This document shows, piece after piece, positions 6,285 to 13,430 of a stretch of DNA of 14,685 bases; position 1 is the first letter of the stretch; every line of letters starts with the position of its first letter. The notes beneath the pieces were generated by a model. It ran no database searches, was not told the origin of the DNA, and was given only the letters and a program-made list of their open reading frames with translations. Origin of the DNA: Spirochaetales bacterium. GTDB lineage: Bacteria; Spirochaetota; Spirochaetia; DTKZ01. The DNA lies in assembly GCA_031266855.1 (NCBI GenBank), contig JAISAF010000400.1, positions 1-14,685 on the forward strand. The letters run 5' to 3'. The position numbers were made by a program, and so were the translations under genes.

Positions 6285-6860
6285 ATGAGCTATCACATTT
6301 ACATTATTTTGGACGAAGGAAACCGCAGCTATTTGTGTTAAAGCAACACTTTTCCCGTATTCCGGTATATCGCGCTCAGTAAGAGCCTGTTTTATATCCT
6401 GGAAACCCCTAGGGGGCTGATGGCAAAATTGCGAAGCGATTTTGCGTTGCCGCTGTGCGTCCGGCAGCCGGTTGGTGATAAAGACGTGCACAGCGCGTTA
6501 CGCGCTGTGCCTGGTGGCAGACCACGCAATTTTGTCAGAACAAAATTGCGACCGCCTGGTTACGCGCAGCGAATTACCTTTGGTAATTCGCTGCCCCGGA
6601 ATTGCCTCACGGCAATTCCGGGAACTGGTTCTAAGCTGCTGCGCCAGGGATTGAAGCGGAAAGCCCACAGGAATTGCAGAGGCAATTCCGAGGACTTGGA
6701 GCGGAAAGCCCGGTTTTTTTGGACGCGCGAAGCGCGTCCAAAAAAATGCGCCCAAATTCTGAATTATAAATGACTTATTGAACAGGTTTTCGGGCGGGCT
6801 TATGACTGGCAGAAGGATGGCTTTGCCCGGATTTCACAAAACAGTCTATATCAATTTTAG
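6285..6860 (+). pseudogene. Small gene at head of operon 2, apparently interrupted by a mosaic element
   Basis: An ATG at 6285 with TAGGAG 8 nt upstream encodes 18 residues (MSYHIYIILDEGNRSYLC) before TAA at 6339. The same frame then continues with protein-like SNTFPVFRYIALSKS up to the start of the repeat element at about 6380. After the element, 6792-6857 reads GRAYDWQKDGFARISQNSLYQF, ending in TAG just before the ribosome binding site of the next gene. Both pieces are in the same frame relative to position 6285. The simplest reading is a small protein of about 60 residues that carries an internal stop and an element insertion. An intact 18-residue peptide is the alternative. The function is unknown; its place directly after the operator suggests a role in the same system. 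Confidence 0.4.
6380..6786 (-). repeat. Mosaic hairpin element, copy 2 (largest, reverse orientation)
   Basis: The ends are TAAGAGCCTGTT at the left and TTGAACAGG at the right. Linkers match copy 1 in reverse: TTGGAGCGGAAAGCC (6696-6710) and GCGCCCAAATTCTGA (6748-6762). Seven hairpins are visible: 6423-6445, 6488-6510, 6525-6550, 6566-6594 (13-bp stem), 6595-6622 (12-bp stem), 6670-6689 and 6714-6746 (15-bp stem made of T7, GGACGCGC, loop GAA, and complement). The open frame through it comes from the palindromes and shows no protein character. Confidence 0.75.
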
Positions 6861-6872
6861 AGGAGAAAAATC

Positions 6873-7913
6873 ATGAAGAAGAATTCAGGTGGAATAGTGT
6901 TTTTTGTTGTTGTAATTCTGTTTGCGCTGACGTCGGGCCTGTATGCCGGTGGTGGCGGAGAGTCGTCGTCTTCCACTGTCGCCGCGGCAGAGCCTGTTGA
7001 AAAGAAAGAAGTTCGTATCAGCAAGCAGTTCGGCCTGCCCTATCTGGCGTTTGTCGTGCTGGAAGGGCATAAACTTATCGAGAAAAACGCGCGGGAAGCC
7101 GGGCTTGGCGATATCAGGGTTGAATGGCTTCAACTGAGTGGCGGCGCGGCGGCAAACGATGCGCTTCTTTCGGGGAACGTTGACCTTATCGGCCTTGGTA
7201 CGGCGCCGGCGGCTATTCTGTGGGACAAGACAAAAGGCGCGGCAAAACTTTTCGCGACGCTCGACCGTTCGCCTATCATTCTCAACACGAATAACCCAAA
7301 CGTAAAATCGGTAAAAGATTTTACCGCGAATGACAAAATCGCCGTACCTTCCGTCAAGGTTTCGATTCAGGCGGTAGTCCTGCAAATCGCCGCCTCAAAA
7401 GCGTTTGGCATCGGAGAGTTTGACAAAATCGACCCGTTTACCGTAGCGCTGCCGCACCCGGACGCGATTATCGCGCTTACTTCGGGAAGGGGGGAGCTTA
7501 CCGCGCACTTCGGCAATGAACCGTTCATCACCCTGGAGCAGCAGGATCCGAAAATTCATCAGGTTTTAAGTTCGTACGATATCTTCGGCGGCCCGCATAC
7601 GACTAATGTTATCGCCACGTCTGAAAAATTTTACAGCGGCAACCCGAAACTCGCCTCGGTTATTATCAAGTCCCTCAACGAGGCGAACGAATGGATAGCG
7701 GGACACAGGCGGGAGGCGGCCCAATTGTACCTAACGATACAAAAATCCAAAGAACCCGTCGAGCTTATCGAAAAAATCGTCAATAAGCCGGAAATTACCT
7801 GGACTACCAAGCCGCTTAACATAACGATCTGGACTGATTTTCTTTACGAAATCGGATCCATCAAAAGTAAACCAACGGAAAGGGATTTGTTCTTTCCATT
7901 GGTTCTTGAATAA
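6873..7913 (+). CDS. ABC transporter substrate-binding protein, NitT/TauT type
   Basis: The protein has 346 residues, with AGAGGAG about 8 nt before the ATG. The N-terminus is a signal peptide: KK, then a hydrophobic run from about residue 8 to 23, ending LYA before a glycine-rich GGGGESSSS. There is no lipobox cysteine, so cleavage by signal peptidase I after A25 is likely. The mature part follows the pattern of NMT1/SsuA-like binding proteins: a VRISKQFGLPYLAF start, NDALLSGNVDLIGLG, and later GNEPFITLEQQDP. This group binds small anions or thiamine-precursor-like compounds such as nitrate, sulfonates and taurine. The ligand cannot be read from the sequence. It heads the readable part of operon 2 and works with the next two genes. 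Confidence 0.88.
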   Translation: MKKNSGGIVFFVVVILFALTSGLYAGGGGESSSSTVAAAEPVEKKEVRISKQFGLPYLAFVVLEGHKLIEKNAREAGLGDIRVEWLQLSGGAAANDALLSGNVDLIGLGTAPAAILWDKTKGAAKLFATLDRSPIILNTNNPNVKSVKDFTANDKIAVPSVKVSIQAVVLQIAASKAFGIGEFDKIDPFTVALPHPDAIIALTSGRGELTAHFGNEPFITLEQQDPKIHQVLSSYDIFGGPHTTNVIATSEKFYSGNPKLASVIIKSLNEANEWIAGHRREAAQLYLTIQKSKEPVELIEKIVNKPEITWTTKPLNITIWTDFLYEIGSIKSKPTERDLFFPLVLE

Positions 7914-7917
7914 GGCA

Positions 7918-8709
7918 ATGGCGGGAACTAATGCGCCGTACCGCCCGTTTTTGGAGGTAAGGAATTTAACCTTACAGTACAAAACGGCGCGGTATCTTAT
8001 CACGGCAACCGACGACGTTTCGTTTGATGTCGCGGAATCGGACAGGCTTATTTTGCTGGGGCCCTCGGGCTGCGGAAAGTCCACCATTCTGAAAGCGGTT
8101 GGCGGATTTTTAAAACCGGCTGGCGGCTCCATCACCCTCGGCGGAAGCGGTATAAAAAAACCGGGAGCGGACAGGGCTATCGTCTTTCAGGAATTCGACC
8201 AGCTTCTGCCCTGGAAGACGGCGCTTGAAAATATCGTTTTCGCCATACGGCAGACGCGCGGGGCGGGAAAAGCCGAAGCGGAGGAAGAAGCGAAGGTTCT
8301 TTTGAAAAAAGTAAACCTGAGCAGTTTCGCGCACACCTACCCGCACGCGCTTTCGGGCGGCATGAAACAGCGGGTCGCCATCGCGCGGTGTCTTGCCTTG
8401 AAATCAAAAATCATTTTAATGGACGAACCCTTTGCCTCGCTCGACGCGCTGACACGGCAGAAAATGCAGGAAGAACTTTTGGAACTGTGGGCAGACACAA
8501 AAATAACGCTTGTGTTTGTTACGCACTCCATAGACGAGGCGATTACGCTGGGCACGCGCATCATCGTGCTTTCACCGCATCCGGGAAAAGTCGTTTGCGA
8601 GTTTCCGGTTGACTGGTCGCAAATCAATTCTAAAAATCACCCCGAATACGCGGGACTGAAAGAAAGGATTACGCGCATTTTGTTTCGGGATATGGATTTT
8701 GTCATATAG
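7918..8709 (+). CDS. ABC transporter ATPase, NitT/TauT type
   Basis: All ABC ATPase motifs are present (numbering from the ATG at 7918, 263 residues): Walker A GPSGCGKST (48-56), Q-loop Q91, signature LSGGMKQ (145-151), Walker B IILMDEP (165-171) and switch His in VTHSIDEA (H203). The VTHSIDEA sequence and length match the SsuB/TauB/NrtD group. The start is uncertain. TTG at 7906 would overlap the preceding gene by 8 bp, ATG at 7918 lies 4 bp after that stop, and neither has a well-placed ribosome binding site, so coupling is likely. It powers the importer formed with the permease at 8718. Confidence 0.93.
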   Translation: MAGTNAPYRPFLEVRNLTLQYKTARYLITATDDVSFDVAESDRLILLGPSGCGKSTILKAVGGFLKPAGGSITLGGSGIKKPGADRAIVFQEFDQLLPWKTALENIVFAIRQTRGAGKAEAEEEAKVLLKKVNLSSFAHTYPHALSGGMKQRVAIARCLALKSKIILMDEPFASLDALTRQKMQEELLELWADTKITLVFVTHSIDEAITLGTRIIVLSPHPGKVVCEFPVDWSQINSKNHPEYAGLKERITRILFRDMDFVI

Positions 8710-8717
8710 GGGGAATC

Positions 8718-9593
8718 ATGAGCAATAAAGAAACCATTCCTTTTGATCTTCTGAAAACGAACTGCGCCGAAACGCCGCAGATTCCCGAGGAAATAAAAAG
8801 GAAACTTTCGCTTTGGGAAAAGCTCTATAATGTTCCGGCCCTGCGGAAAATTACCCTGCTCGTTTTTCTGGCCTTTGCCTGGCAGCTTTATGCGGCGTAT
8901 CTTGATAACGCGCTGATGGTTCCGACTCTGACTGATACCGCCCGCGGCTTTTTTGAAGCCGTAAAAAGCGCAGAGCTTCCCCTGCGGACGCTGACATCGC
9001 TGCGCGTCATTTGTATCGGATACTCAGGTGGCGTTTTGCTGGCGGGACTCCTTACGGTTTTCGCCATTACCACAAAACCCGGAACCGATCTTCTGGAAAT
9101 TTTTACCGCGATGTTTAATCCCCTTCCCGCGATAGCGCTTTTGCCGCTGGCGCTTTTGTGGTTCGGGCTGGGCTATCCAAGCATTATTTTCGTCATCATT
9201 CACGCGGTTACCTGGCCCGTGGCGCTCAATATTTACGCTGGTTTTATGGGCGTAAGCACTACCCTGCGCATGGTTGGAAAGAATTACGAACTTGCGGGCT
9301 TCCGCTTTGTGTTCAAAATACTCATTCCCGCGGCCTTCCCGCATATCCTGACGGGCCTGAAAATCGGCTGGGCGTTTTCCTGGCGCACGCTTATCGCGGC
9401 GGAGCTGGTCTTCGGCGTAAGTTCCGGCAGCGGCGGACTGGGCTGGTTCATCTACGAAAAGAAAAACCAGCTCGACATCAACTTCGTATTCGCGGGACTT
9501 TTGACGGTTATCATTATCGGCGTTTTCATCGAAGGCATGGTGTTCAAATCAATCGAAGAAAGGACGGTGGTAAAATGGGGAATGAAATTCTAG
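8718..9593 (+). CDS. ABC transporter permease, NitT/TauT type
   Basis: This is a 291-residue inner-membrane protein beginning 8 bp after the ATPase stop, with AGGGGG just upstream of the ATG. The first 40 residues are hydrophilic. Hydrophobic segments follow at roughly 43-60, 98-117, 126-150, 155-175, 205-228 and 256-276. The EAA-like coupling loop lies near 178-205 (GMVGKNYELAG-like region followed by FKILIPAAFPHI), as in the SsuC/TauC binding-protein-dependent permeases. It pairs with the ATPase and the secreted binding protein. Its last 19 bp overlap the next gene. Confidence 0.92.
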   Translation: MSNKETIPFDLLKTNCAETPQIPEEIKRKLSLWEKLYNVPALRKITLLVFLAFAWQLYAAYLDNALMVPTLTDTARGFFEAVKSAELPLRTLTSLRVICIGYSGGVLLAGLLTVFAITTKPGTDLLEIFTAMFNPLPAIALLPLALLWFGLGYPSIIFVIIHAVTWPVALNIYAGFMGVSTTLRMVGKNYELAGFRFVFKILIPAAFPHILTGLKIGWAFSWRTLIAAELVFGVSSGSGGLGWFIYEKKNQLDINFVFAGLLTVIIIGVFIEGMVFKSIEERTVVKWGMKF

Positions 9594-10036
9594 AACTTTT
9601 AAATGACGGGGCTGCCGTAAAAATTCTTGTTACGGCGGATGAAACGGGCGCCCCGCATCCAGTGGTAAAAGACTCCCTGCGCTTCGAAGACGGGAAAATC
9701 ATTTACTTTGAATTTTGTGAAGCATCCCGCTCTAACCGCAATATGACAAACGCCCTCTGGTTTGATAAAAAAGCGGTTATTCTGCTTCTGGCTTCGGATA
9801 AGCGGAGTTTCAACATTACCGCGAAGCCCGCGCGCTGCGTGATAAACACAAAAGTTTTCCAGCGGTATTACGAAGAGGCGCGCGAAAAGTACGGCTTTGA
9901 TTTGTCCTCGGCCTGGATTCTGGAACCGCTCGAAATAACGGAACACAGCCTTGGCTTTCGCGTCGAACAGGAATCCCGCGCGCGTTCGTATTTTAACCAT
10001 CTCGACCGCCTCGCGGGAAAGGAAGTTACCGCATGA
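9575..10036 (+). CDS. Small protein resembling FMN-binding pyridoxamine-phosphate-oxidase fold
   Basis: The 153-residue protein starts at ATG 9575, inside the end of the permease gene, with AGGACGGTGG 4 nt upstream. The open frame extends further upstream, but only as a shadow of the permease. AVKILVTADETGAPHPV (14-30), a KIIYFEFCEASRSNRNM stretch (41-57), and LWFDKKAVILLLA resemble the split-barrel flavin-binding family (PNPOx-like), where the Ser/Arg/Asn-rich turn contacts phosphate. The match is by pattern only. It could be a flavin reductase that supplies or tunes electrons for the system, or a binding protein for another cofactor. Its stop overlaps the start of the next gene. Confidence 0.6.
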   Translation: MGNEILELLNDGAAVKILVTADETGAPHPVVKDSLRFEDGKIIYFEFCEASRSNRNMTNALWFDKKAVILLLASDKRSFNITAKPARCVINTKVFQRYYEEAREKYGFDLSSAWILEPLEITEHSLGFRVEQESRARSYFNHLDRLAGKEVTA

Positions 10037-11271
10037 GCGCGTTAAGTTTCGACGAAGTGGCGGCGAAGTATCCGCAGTTTCCCCGCCTTGTTCTTTTAAA
10101 AACCGATCTTCACCGGCGCGGGGTATACTACACAGACAAGGCGCTTTCCTCCCTCGATCCGGACCGCCACCAGACCGGCGGCACGCACATCTTCGGTACG
10201 CGCGACGGCAAACTTACCCAAAGGCCCGAAGCGCTCATTTTGCGCGACGGCGCCTCGGTACTGACAACATCGACGCCGCTGGAAGAAGACCCGTATATCG
10301 TCGACTTCACGGACGGCAGGCTGATGGTGCTGGATAAAGGCAAAGAACTCGAGGAGGTTTTTTTCTGGGACAAGCCCGACTACTATGGCAAGCGCACCTC
10401 AAAAGGAGTACTGATGCAAAACGTCATCGGCGCGCGCCCGCAACGGCTCTACATTACGCCGAACCGTTTTTGCTTTTTCTGGAGCGATGAAGGAGGCGGG
10501 GGCTGCCAGTTTTGCGATATCGTCAACAACCTGAAACAGCAGCGCGCTGAAATAGAAATGCAGACGCGCCTTGACCCGCAGGACATTGCCGAAACAGTCG
10601 CCGAAGCCTTAAAGGAGCCGGGACGCTTCACCGCCGTGTTTCTTACTTCGGGTTCTGATTATCGCGGCAAGACGCCGTTCGACAGCGAGATTGATTTTTA
10701 CATCGACGTTTTAAAAGCAATCGGGCGCAACTTTGCCATAAAAAAATTCCCTTCGCAGATTCTGTGCTCGGCGGTGAGGAAAGACCAGCTTCAGCGGCTC
10801 TATGACGAGACCGGTGTTACCAGCGTTACCATGGATATTGAAGTACTGGACGAAAGGCTGTTCAATATTATTTGTCCGGGGAAGGCGAAGTGGGTCGGCT
10901 ACCATGAGTGGAAAAAACGGCTTGTGGACGCGGTGGAGATTTTCGGGCCAAACCGCGTAGGAACCGGCGTTGTCGCGGGCGTGGAACTTGCCGGGCCTTT
11001 CGGCTTCCCGTCGGAAGACGAAGCCCTTGCCGCTGTGCTGGGCGAGGCGGAGGAGCTGGCCGCGGGCGGCGTTAGCAGCGTCGTTCAGGTGTGGCAGGCG
11101 CGCGCGGGATCAAAACTCGGGAAAGGGCGGCGGAAAATATCGCTTGAGTATTACGCCCGCCTCGCGCTGGGGTTTCAGGCCCTGCGCCGCAAGTACGGCC
11201 TTGAAATCGACTTTGACGATTACAGGCGCTGCGGCAATCACCCGGATTCGGATTTGGCGCGGGGCTTGTAA
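10033..11271 (+). CDS. Second radical SAM protein, paralogue of the operon 1 enzyme
   Basis: The 412-residue protein starts at an ATG overlapping the previous TGA by 4 bp. C147, C158 and C161 form a CX10CX2C motif (RFCFFW, then GGGGCQFC), two residues longer than in its paralogue at 245-1441. Shared landmarks are PDYY (115-118), LTSG near 204-207 in place of ISGG, MDIEVLDERLFNIICPGK (267-284) and FGPNRVGTGVVAGVE. About 140 residues lie before the cluster. The C-terminus has a lone Cys (C400, RRCGNHP). The two paralogues, one at each end of the system, suggest sequential steps or a pair acting together. The reaction is unknown. The TAA stop is also the first bases of repeat copy 3. Confidence 0.83.
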   Translation: MSALSFDEVAAKYPQFPRLVLLKTDLHRRGVYYTDKALSSLDPDRHQTGGTHIFGTRDGKLTQRPEALILRDGASVLTTSTPLEEDPYIVDFTDGRLMVLDKGKELEEVFFWDKPDYYGKRTSKGVLMQNVIGARPQRLYITPNRFCFFWSDEGGGGCQFCDIVNNLKQQRAEIEMQTRLDPQDIAETVAEALKEPGRFTAVFLTSGSDYRGKTPFDSEIDFYIDVLKAIGRNFAIKKFPSQILCSAVRKDQLQRLYDETGVTSVTMDIEVLDERLFNIICPGKAKWVGYHEWKKRLVDAVEIFGPNRVGTGVVAGVELAGPFGFPSEDEALAAVLGEAEELAAGGVSSVVQVWQARAGSKLGKGRRKISLEYYARLALGFQALRRKYGLEIDFDDYRRCGNHPDSDLARGL

Positions 11272-11466
11272 GAGCCTGTTCAAAATATTTATAATTTAGC
11301 TATCAGAATTTGGGCGCGTTTCCAGCGCTTCGCGCTGGAAACCAGGCTTTCCGCTCCAATCTTTTGGCTGCGCCAAAAGGATTTCCGCTGCAATCCTTCG
11401 CGCCGCGCAGCGGGCGAATTTGCAGAATGCAAATTCGCGGCCAGCCAGCCCCCTCGCGCGGCGGCA
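11269..11466 (+). repeat. Mosaic hairpin element, copy 3 (at the end of operon 2)
   Basis: The element begins TAAGAGCCTGTTCAA at the stop codon of the second radical SAM gene. Linkers are TCAGAATTTGGGCGC (11303-11317), GGCTTTCCGCTCCAA (11345-11359) and CGCGCCGCGCAGCGGGC (before 11415). Hairpins at the same three places as in copy 1 have different sequence: 11318-11342 (11-bp stem, loop TTC), 11361-11379 (8-bp stem) and 11414-11438 (11-bp stem, loop GAA). No matching right-hand terminal repeat is seen; the copy seems cut by the palindrome at 11471. Confidence 0.75.
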
Positions 11467-11470
11467 ACCT

Positions 11471-11555
11471 AAAAAGTGCCAGGCACGTTTTTGGATAGTA
11501 CATTATAAAACGTTACGCTATTCCGTGAAACGTAAAAACGTACCTGGCACCTTTT
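11471..11555. repeat. Long inverted repeat with GTGCCAGGCAC core
   Basis: The arms at 11471-11492 and 11534-11555 are complementary at 20 of 22 positions. The left arm holds the palindrome GTGCCAGGCAC flanked by A and T runs; the right has ACCTGGCACC. GGATAG and CTATTCC near the inner ends extend the pairing. This core resembles palindromes that I recall as scattered in many bacterial genomes and linked with REP-associated (Y1-type) transposases. No transposase is present here. It separates element copies 3 and 4. Confidence 0.6.
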
Positions 11556-11559
11556 GGGG

Positions 11560-11735
11560 TTTAATGCCGCCCACAGCGGTATTTATACCGCTGTGGGCGG
11601 TGGAAAGCCCGTGGGGCTCGAGGGATAGAAGTGGAAATCCCGCAGGAAAGCGCCGAAGGCGCTTTCCGAGGAATTGGAACGGATAGCCCGGTTTTTTTGC
11701 CCGCCTTGGGCGGGCAAAAAAACGCGCCTAAAAAA
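11560..11735 (-). repeat. Mosaic hairpin element, copy 4 (partial, reverse orientation)
   Basis: The linker TTGGAACGGATAGCC (11674-11688) is a 13 of 15 match to the linker of copy 2. Hairpins are a 16-bp perfect stem with a 2-nt loop (11567-11582 with 11585-11600), a 10-bp stem with GAA loop (11645-11654 with 11658-11667) and T7-GCCCGCC, loop TTG, with complement and A7 (11692-11722). ACGCGCC follows, where the full copy has TGCGCCC. The terminal repeat is not recognisable. Confidence 0.65.
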
Positions 11736-11791
11736 TATCCGTTTGCCGCGAGAAAAGACTTATGCGGCTTTTTATTGTTTTTCTTTTCTGT

Positions 11792-11803
11792 TATAATGGG
11801 GCT
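11792..11803 (+). promoter_or_regulatory. Perfect -10 box directly before an ATG
   Basis: TATAAT (11792-11797) ends 6 nt before the ATG at 11804, so a transcript would start at or next to the start codon. The -35 region is weak (TTTTTA at 17-nt spacing). No Shine-Dalgarno sequence precedes the ATG, which fits a leaderless message. Confidence 0.45.
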
Positions 11804-12364
11804 ATGGGTGTTAGTCAGGTTCTGGTGAAACTGCTGCTGCTGGCTTTGAATCTTATGCCGGTGGATCAGGCGGGGTTTAATTTCCATATTCTTGAGGATG
11901 GCCGGTATGTGGCGGGCTACCGGGCGGAGAAGCGCGATGAGGATTTTACGGTGTTTCGTCCGGCCGCTGGGGATGGGGACGCGAAGTTTCCCGCGTTTGA
12001 CGCGGAGCGCTCGAGGAGATTCGGCAGGACGTATATGGTACGGGTGCGGGAGACGGGCGAGATGCTGTCTGTGGATTTGACTATGATTATGATGGATATG
12101 CCTGCGCTTTCACTTGTGCCTCGGCAGATTTTGAGGGAGGGCGGCCCGGAGTCCGGGGATGGAGAGCGGGCTGGCGCGGGGGCTGAGGCTGGGGCTGGTT
12201 CCGGCGGTACGGATACGGGCGCGGCGCAATCTTCCGGTGCGGCGGGCGGTACTGATGGCGATAGTAGTGGCGATATTATTATTGATGGCGCCGGGAGGAC
12301 GTTGTTTCTGACTGCCAGCGGGCAGAATCTGACAATTGTCGCTGAGGTGAATGCGCCATTATGA
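11804..12364 (+). CDS. Hypothetical protein with hydrophobic N-terminus and Gly/Ala-rich tail
   Basis: I do not recognise this protein. From ATG 11804 it has 186 residues. Another in-frame ATG at 11762 would add 14 residues but lies upstream of a perfect -10 box. Residues 7-20 (LVKLLLLALNLMPV) are hydrophobic and could be a short signal or anchor. Residues 25-110 contain a compact domain with FHILEDGRYVAGYR and RTYMVRVRETGEMLSVDLTMIM, likely beta-rich. Residues 113-157 are low-complexity, rich in Gly, Ala, Ser, Asp and Glu, followed by a short end (IIIDGAGRTLFLTASGQNLTIVAEV) that again looks beta-stranded. The layout suggests a cell-envelope or exported protein with a flexible linker. It is preceded by repeats and is not part of the operons upstream. 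Confidence 0.6.
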   Translation: MGVSQVLVKLLLLALNLMPVDQAGFNFHILEDGRYVAGYRAEKRDEDFTVFRPAAGDGDAKFPAFDAERSRRFGRTYMVRVRETGEMLSVDLTMIMMDMPALSLVPRQILREGGPESGDGERAGAGAEAGAGSGGTDTGAAQSSGAAGGTDGDSSGDIIIDGAGRTLFLTASGQNLTIVAEVNAPL

Positions 12365-12683
12365 CACATGGAGGATCTTTCCGGTTTTTCCGCTGTATCA
12401 TTATGACTCAGATTTTCTGACGCGCTTTAGCGGGCTGGATTTTTTTGATTCGTTTTGTGGCGCTGGATGGCGGCGGATTCTTTGGCGGCTGGCAGTCCTG
12501 CTTTAGTGTTTTTGGGGCGGATAGAAGCTAAGTCTTGATTATATAAAGAGTTACGTACAATCTTTTTTCAATCTTTTCAGGAATAAATTTTTGGGACATT
12601 CTGGACATGGCACGCTTTATGCTATATTAGTACTGACGGCTTGTAGGAGCCGGAAAGAGAAGAAAAATAGTATGGAGGTTACC
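12365..12683. other. Intergenic region, little visible content
   Basis: No convincing gene is seen on either strand between the hypothetical gene and hsp20. An ATG overlapping the preceding stop opens only a 19-residue frame and is not supported. The right end contains a probable promoter for hsp20. The region has no obvious terminator. Confidence 0.5.
12602..12628 (+). promoter_or_regulatory. Possible hsp20 promoter
   Basis: TGGACA (12602-12607) and TATATT (12623-12628) are 15 nt apart, shorter than ideal. Transcription would start near 12635, giving a leader of about 50 nt. No CIRCE element (the HrcA site) is visible nearby. Confidence 0.35.
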
Positions 12684-13118
12684 ATGAATAGTCTGATTAA
12701 CTACAAACCGATGAGGGCTTTTGACCTGCTCGGAGACTTTGACCACGTGCTGGGTTCGTTTTTCACTGACAGAGCGCCTGTGTGGAAGGCGCCTGCTCCC
12801 GCGGTAAATATCCGCGAGGACGAAAAGGGCTATTTTCTGGAGGCCGAACTTCCTGGTTTGACTCAGAAGGATGTGGATGTCCGTGTGGAGGACAACCTGC
12901 TGACCATTTCCTCTGCCAAAACCGAAGAGGCCGAGGAGAAGAAGGATGGCTATCTTGTCCGTGAGCGCAGCCGCTCCTCGTTTAAGCGGAGTTTCGTGCT
13001 GCCCCGGAATGTGGATAGGGAATCGATCAGCGCGAAGTTTGTGAACGGTCTTTTGATTCTGGAGATGCAGAAAAAGAAAGAAGACAAAACCCGTTCGATT
13101 GAGATAAAAGCCGGATAA
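12684..13118 (+). CDS. hsp20: Hsp20 family small heat-shock protein
   Basis: The start at 12684 is chosen because GGAGG (12674-12678) lies 5 nt upstream; this gives 144 residues. In-frame starts further upstream would include the ribosome binding site. The alpha-crystallin domain covers about 38-130: VNIREDEKGYFLEAELPG (41-58), VRVEDNLLTI, the ERSRSSFKRSFVLP segment (94-107), and the terminal strand NGLLILEM (121-128). The C-terminal IXI motif (IEI, 139-141), which docks subunits in the oligomer, is present. It acts as an ATP-independent holdase in the cytoplasm. It stands alone, with its own terminator. Confidence 0.95.
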   Translation: MNSLINYKPMRAFDLLGDFDHVLGSFFTDRAPVWKAPAPAVNIREDEKGYFLEAELPGLTQKDVDVRVEDNLLTISSAKTEEAEEKKDGYLVRERSRSSFKRSFVLPRNVDRESISAKFVNGLLILEMQKKKEDKTRSIEIKAG

Positions 13119-13145
13119 CCGGGCGCTTCGGAAACTTCAGGTTTC

Positions 13146-13178
13146 CAGCCGGCCGCGAAAGCGGCCGGCTGTTTTTTT
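13146..13178 (+). terminator. Intrinsic terminator of hsp20
   Basis: An 11-bp perfect GC-rich stem (13146-13156 with 13161-13171), loop GAAA, is followed by seven T's (13172-13178). It lies 28 bp after the hsp20 stop. Confidence 0.93.
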
Positions 13179-13219
13179 ATAAGGCTTGATTCGCGGTACG
13201 GAGGTTTCCGGCAGTTAGT

Positions 13220-13327
13220 ATGCGCGGGGCGCCTAGGCAGAAGAAGGAATTTACCGCGAAGCCGGATAAATCAACCACCCCGCCGCAAGCCGCTAAATTT
13301 GACCCGCAATTGGGAAAGAATAGCTAA
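13220..13327 (+). CDS. Possible 35-residue small protein
   Basis: ATG 13220 opens a 35-codon frame to TAA. The product is basic and rich in Lys, Pro and Thr (MRGAPRQKKEFTAKP at the start), with no hydrophobic segment. A GGAGG lies about 14 nt upstream, farther than usual. The gene is unrecognised and may be chance; it is listed because it is the only protein-like reading in the gap after hsp20. Confidence 0.2.
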   Translation: MRGAPRQKKEFTAKPDKSTTPPQAAKFDPQLGKNS

Positions 13328-13430
13328 AATGACCAGGTTCCAGAGTAAGTTGAATGAAAATTTTTTTGACTTTTTCGACTTCGCGGTAAAAATTCTGGTT
13401 TTTTAGTAGCATGCCGGTCAAAATGATTTT

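Noticed and set aside
6714..6746. Intrinsic terminator
   Set aside because: The stem is preceded by T's and followed by A's on both strands; the T's pair with the A's, so no free U-run follows the hairpin in either direction.
6423..6746. CRISPR array
   Set aside because: The units are palindromes of different sequence and spacing, not identical direct repeats with regular spacers, and there are no cas genes.
6420..6773. Open frame of 117 codons on the + strand within repeat copy 2
   Set aside because: It consists of hairpin arms and linkers of the mosaic element; the product has no protein-like composition and no ribosome binding site.
9158..9574. Long N-terminal extension of the PNPOx-like protein
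   Set aside because: The stretch is an out-of-frame reading of the permease gene; the basic, Arg/His-rich sequence is not protein-like, and ATG 9575 has a ribosome binding site.
12541..12683. CIRCE/HrcA heat-shock operator before hsp20
   Set aside because: No TTAGCACTC, 9 nt, GAGTGCTAA pattern or close variant is present.
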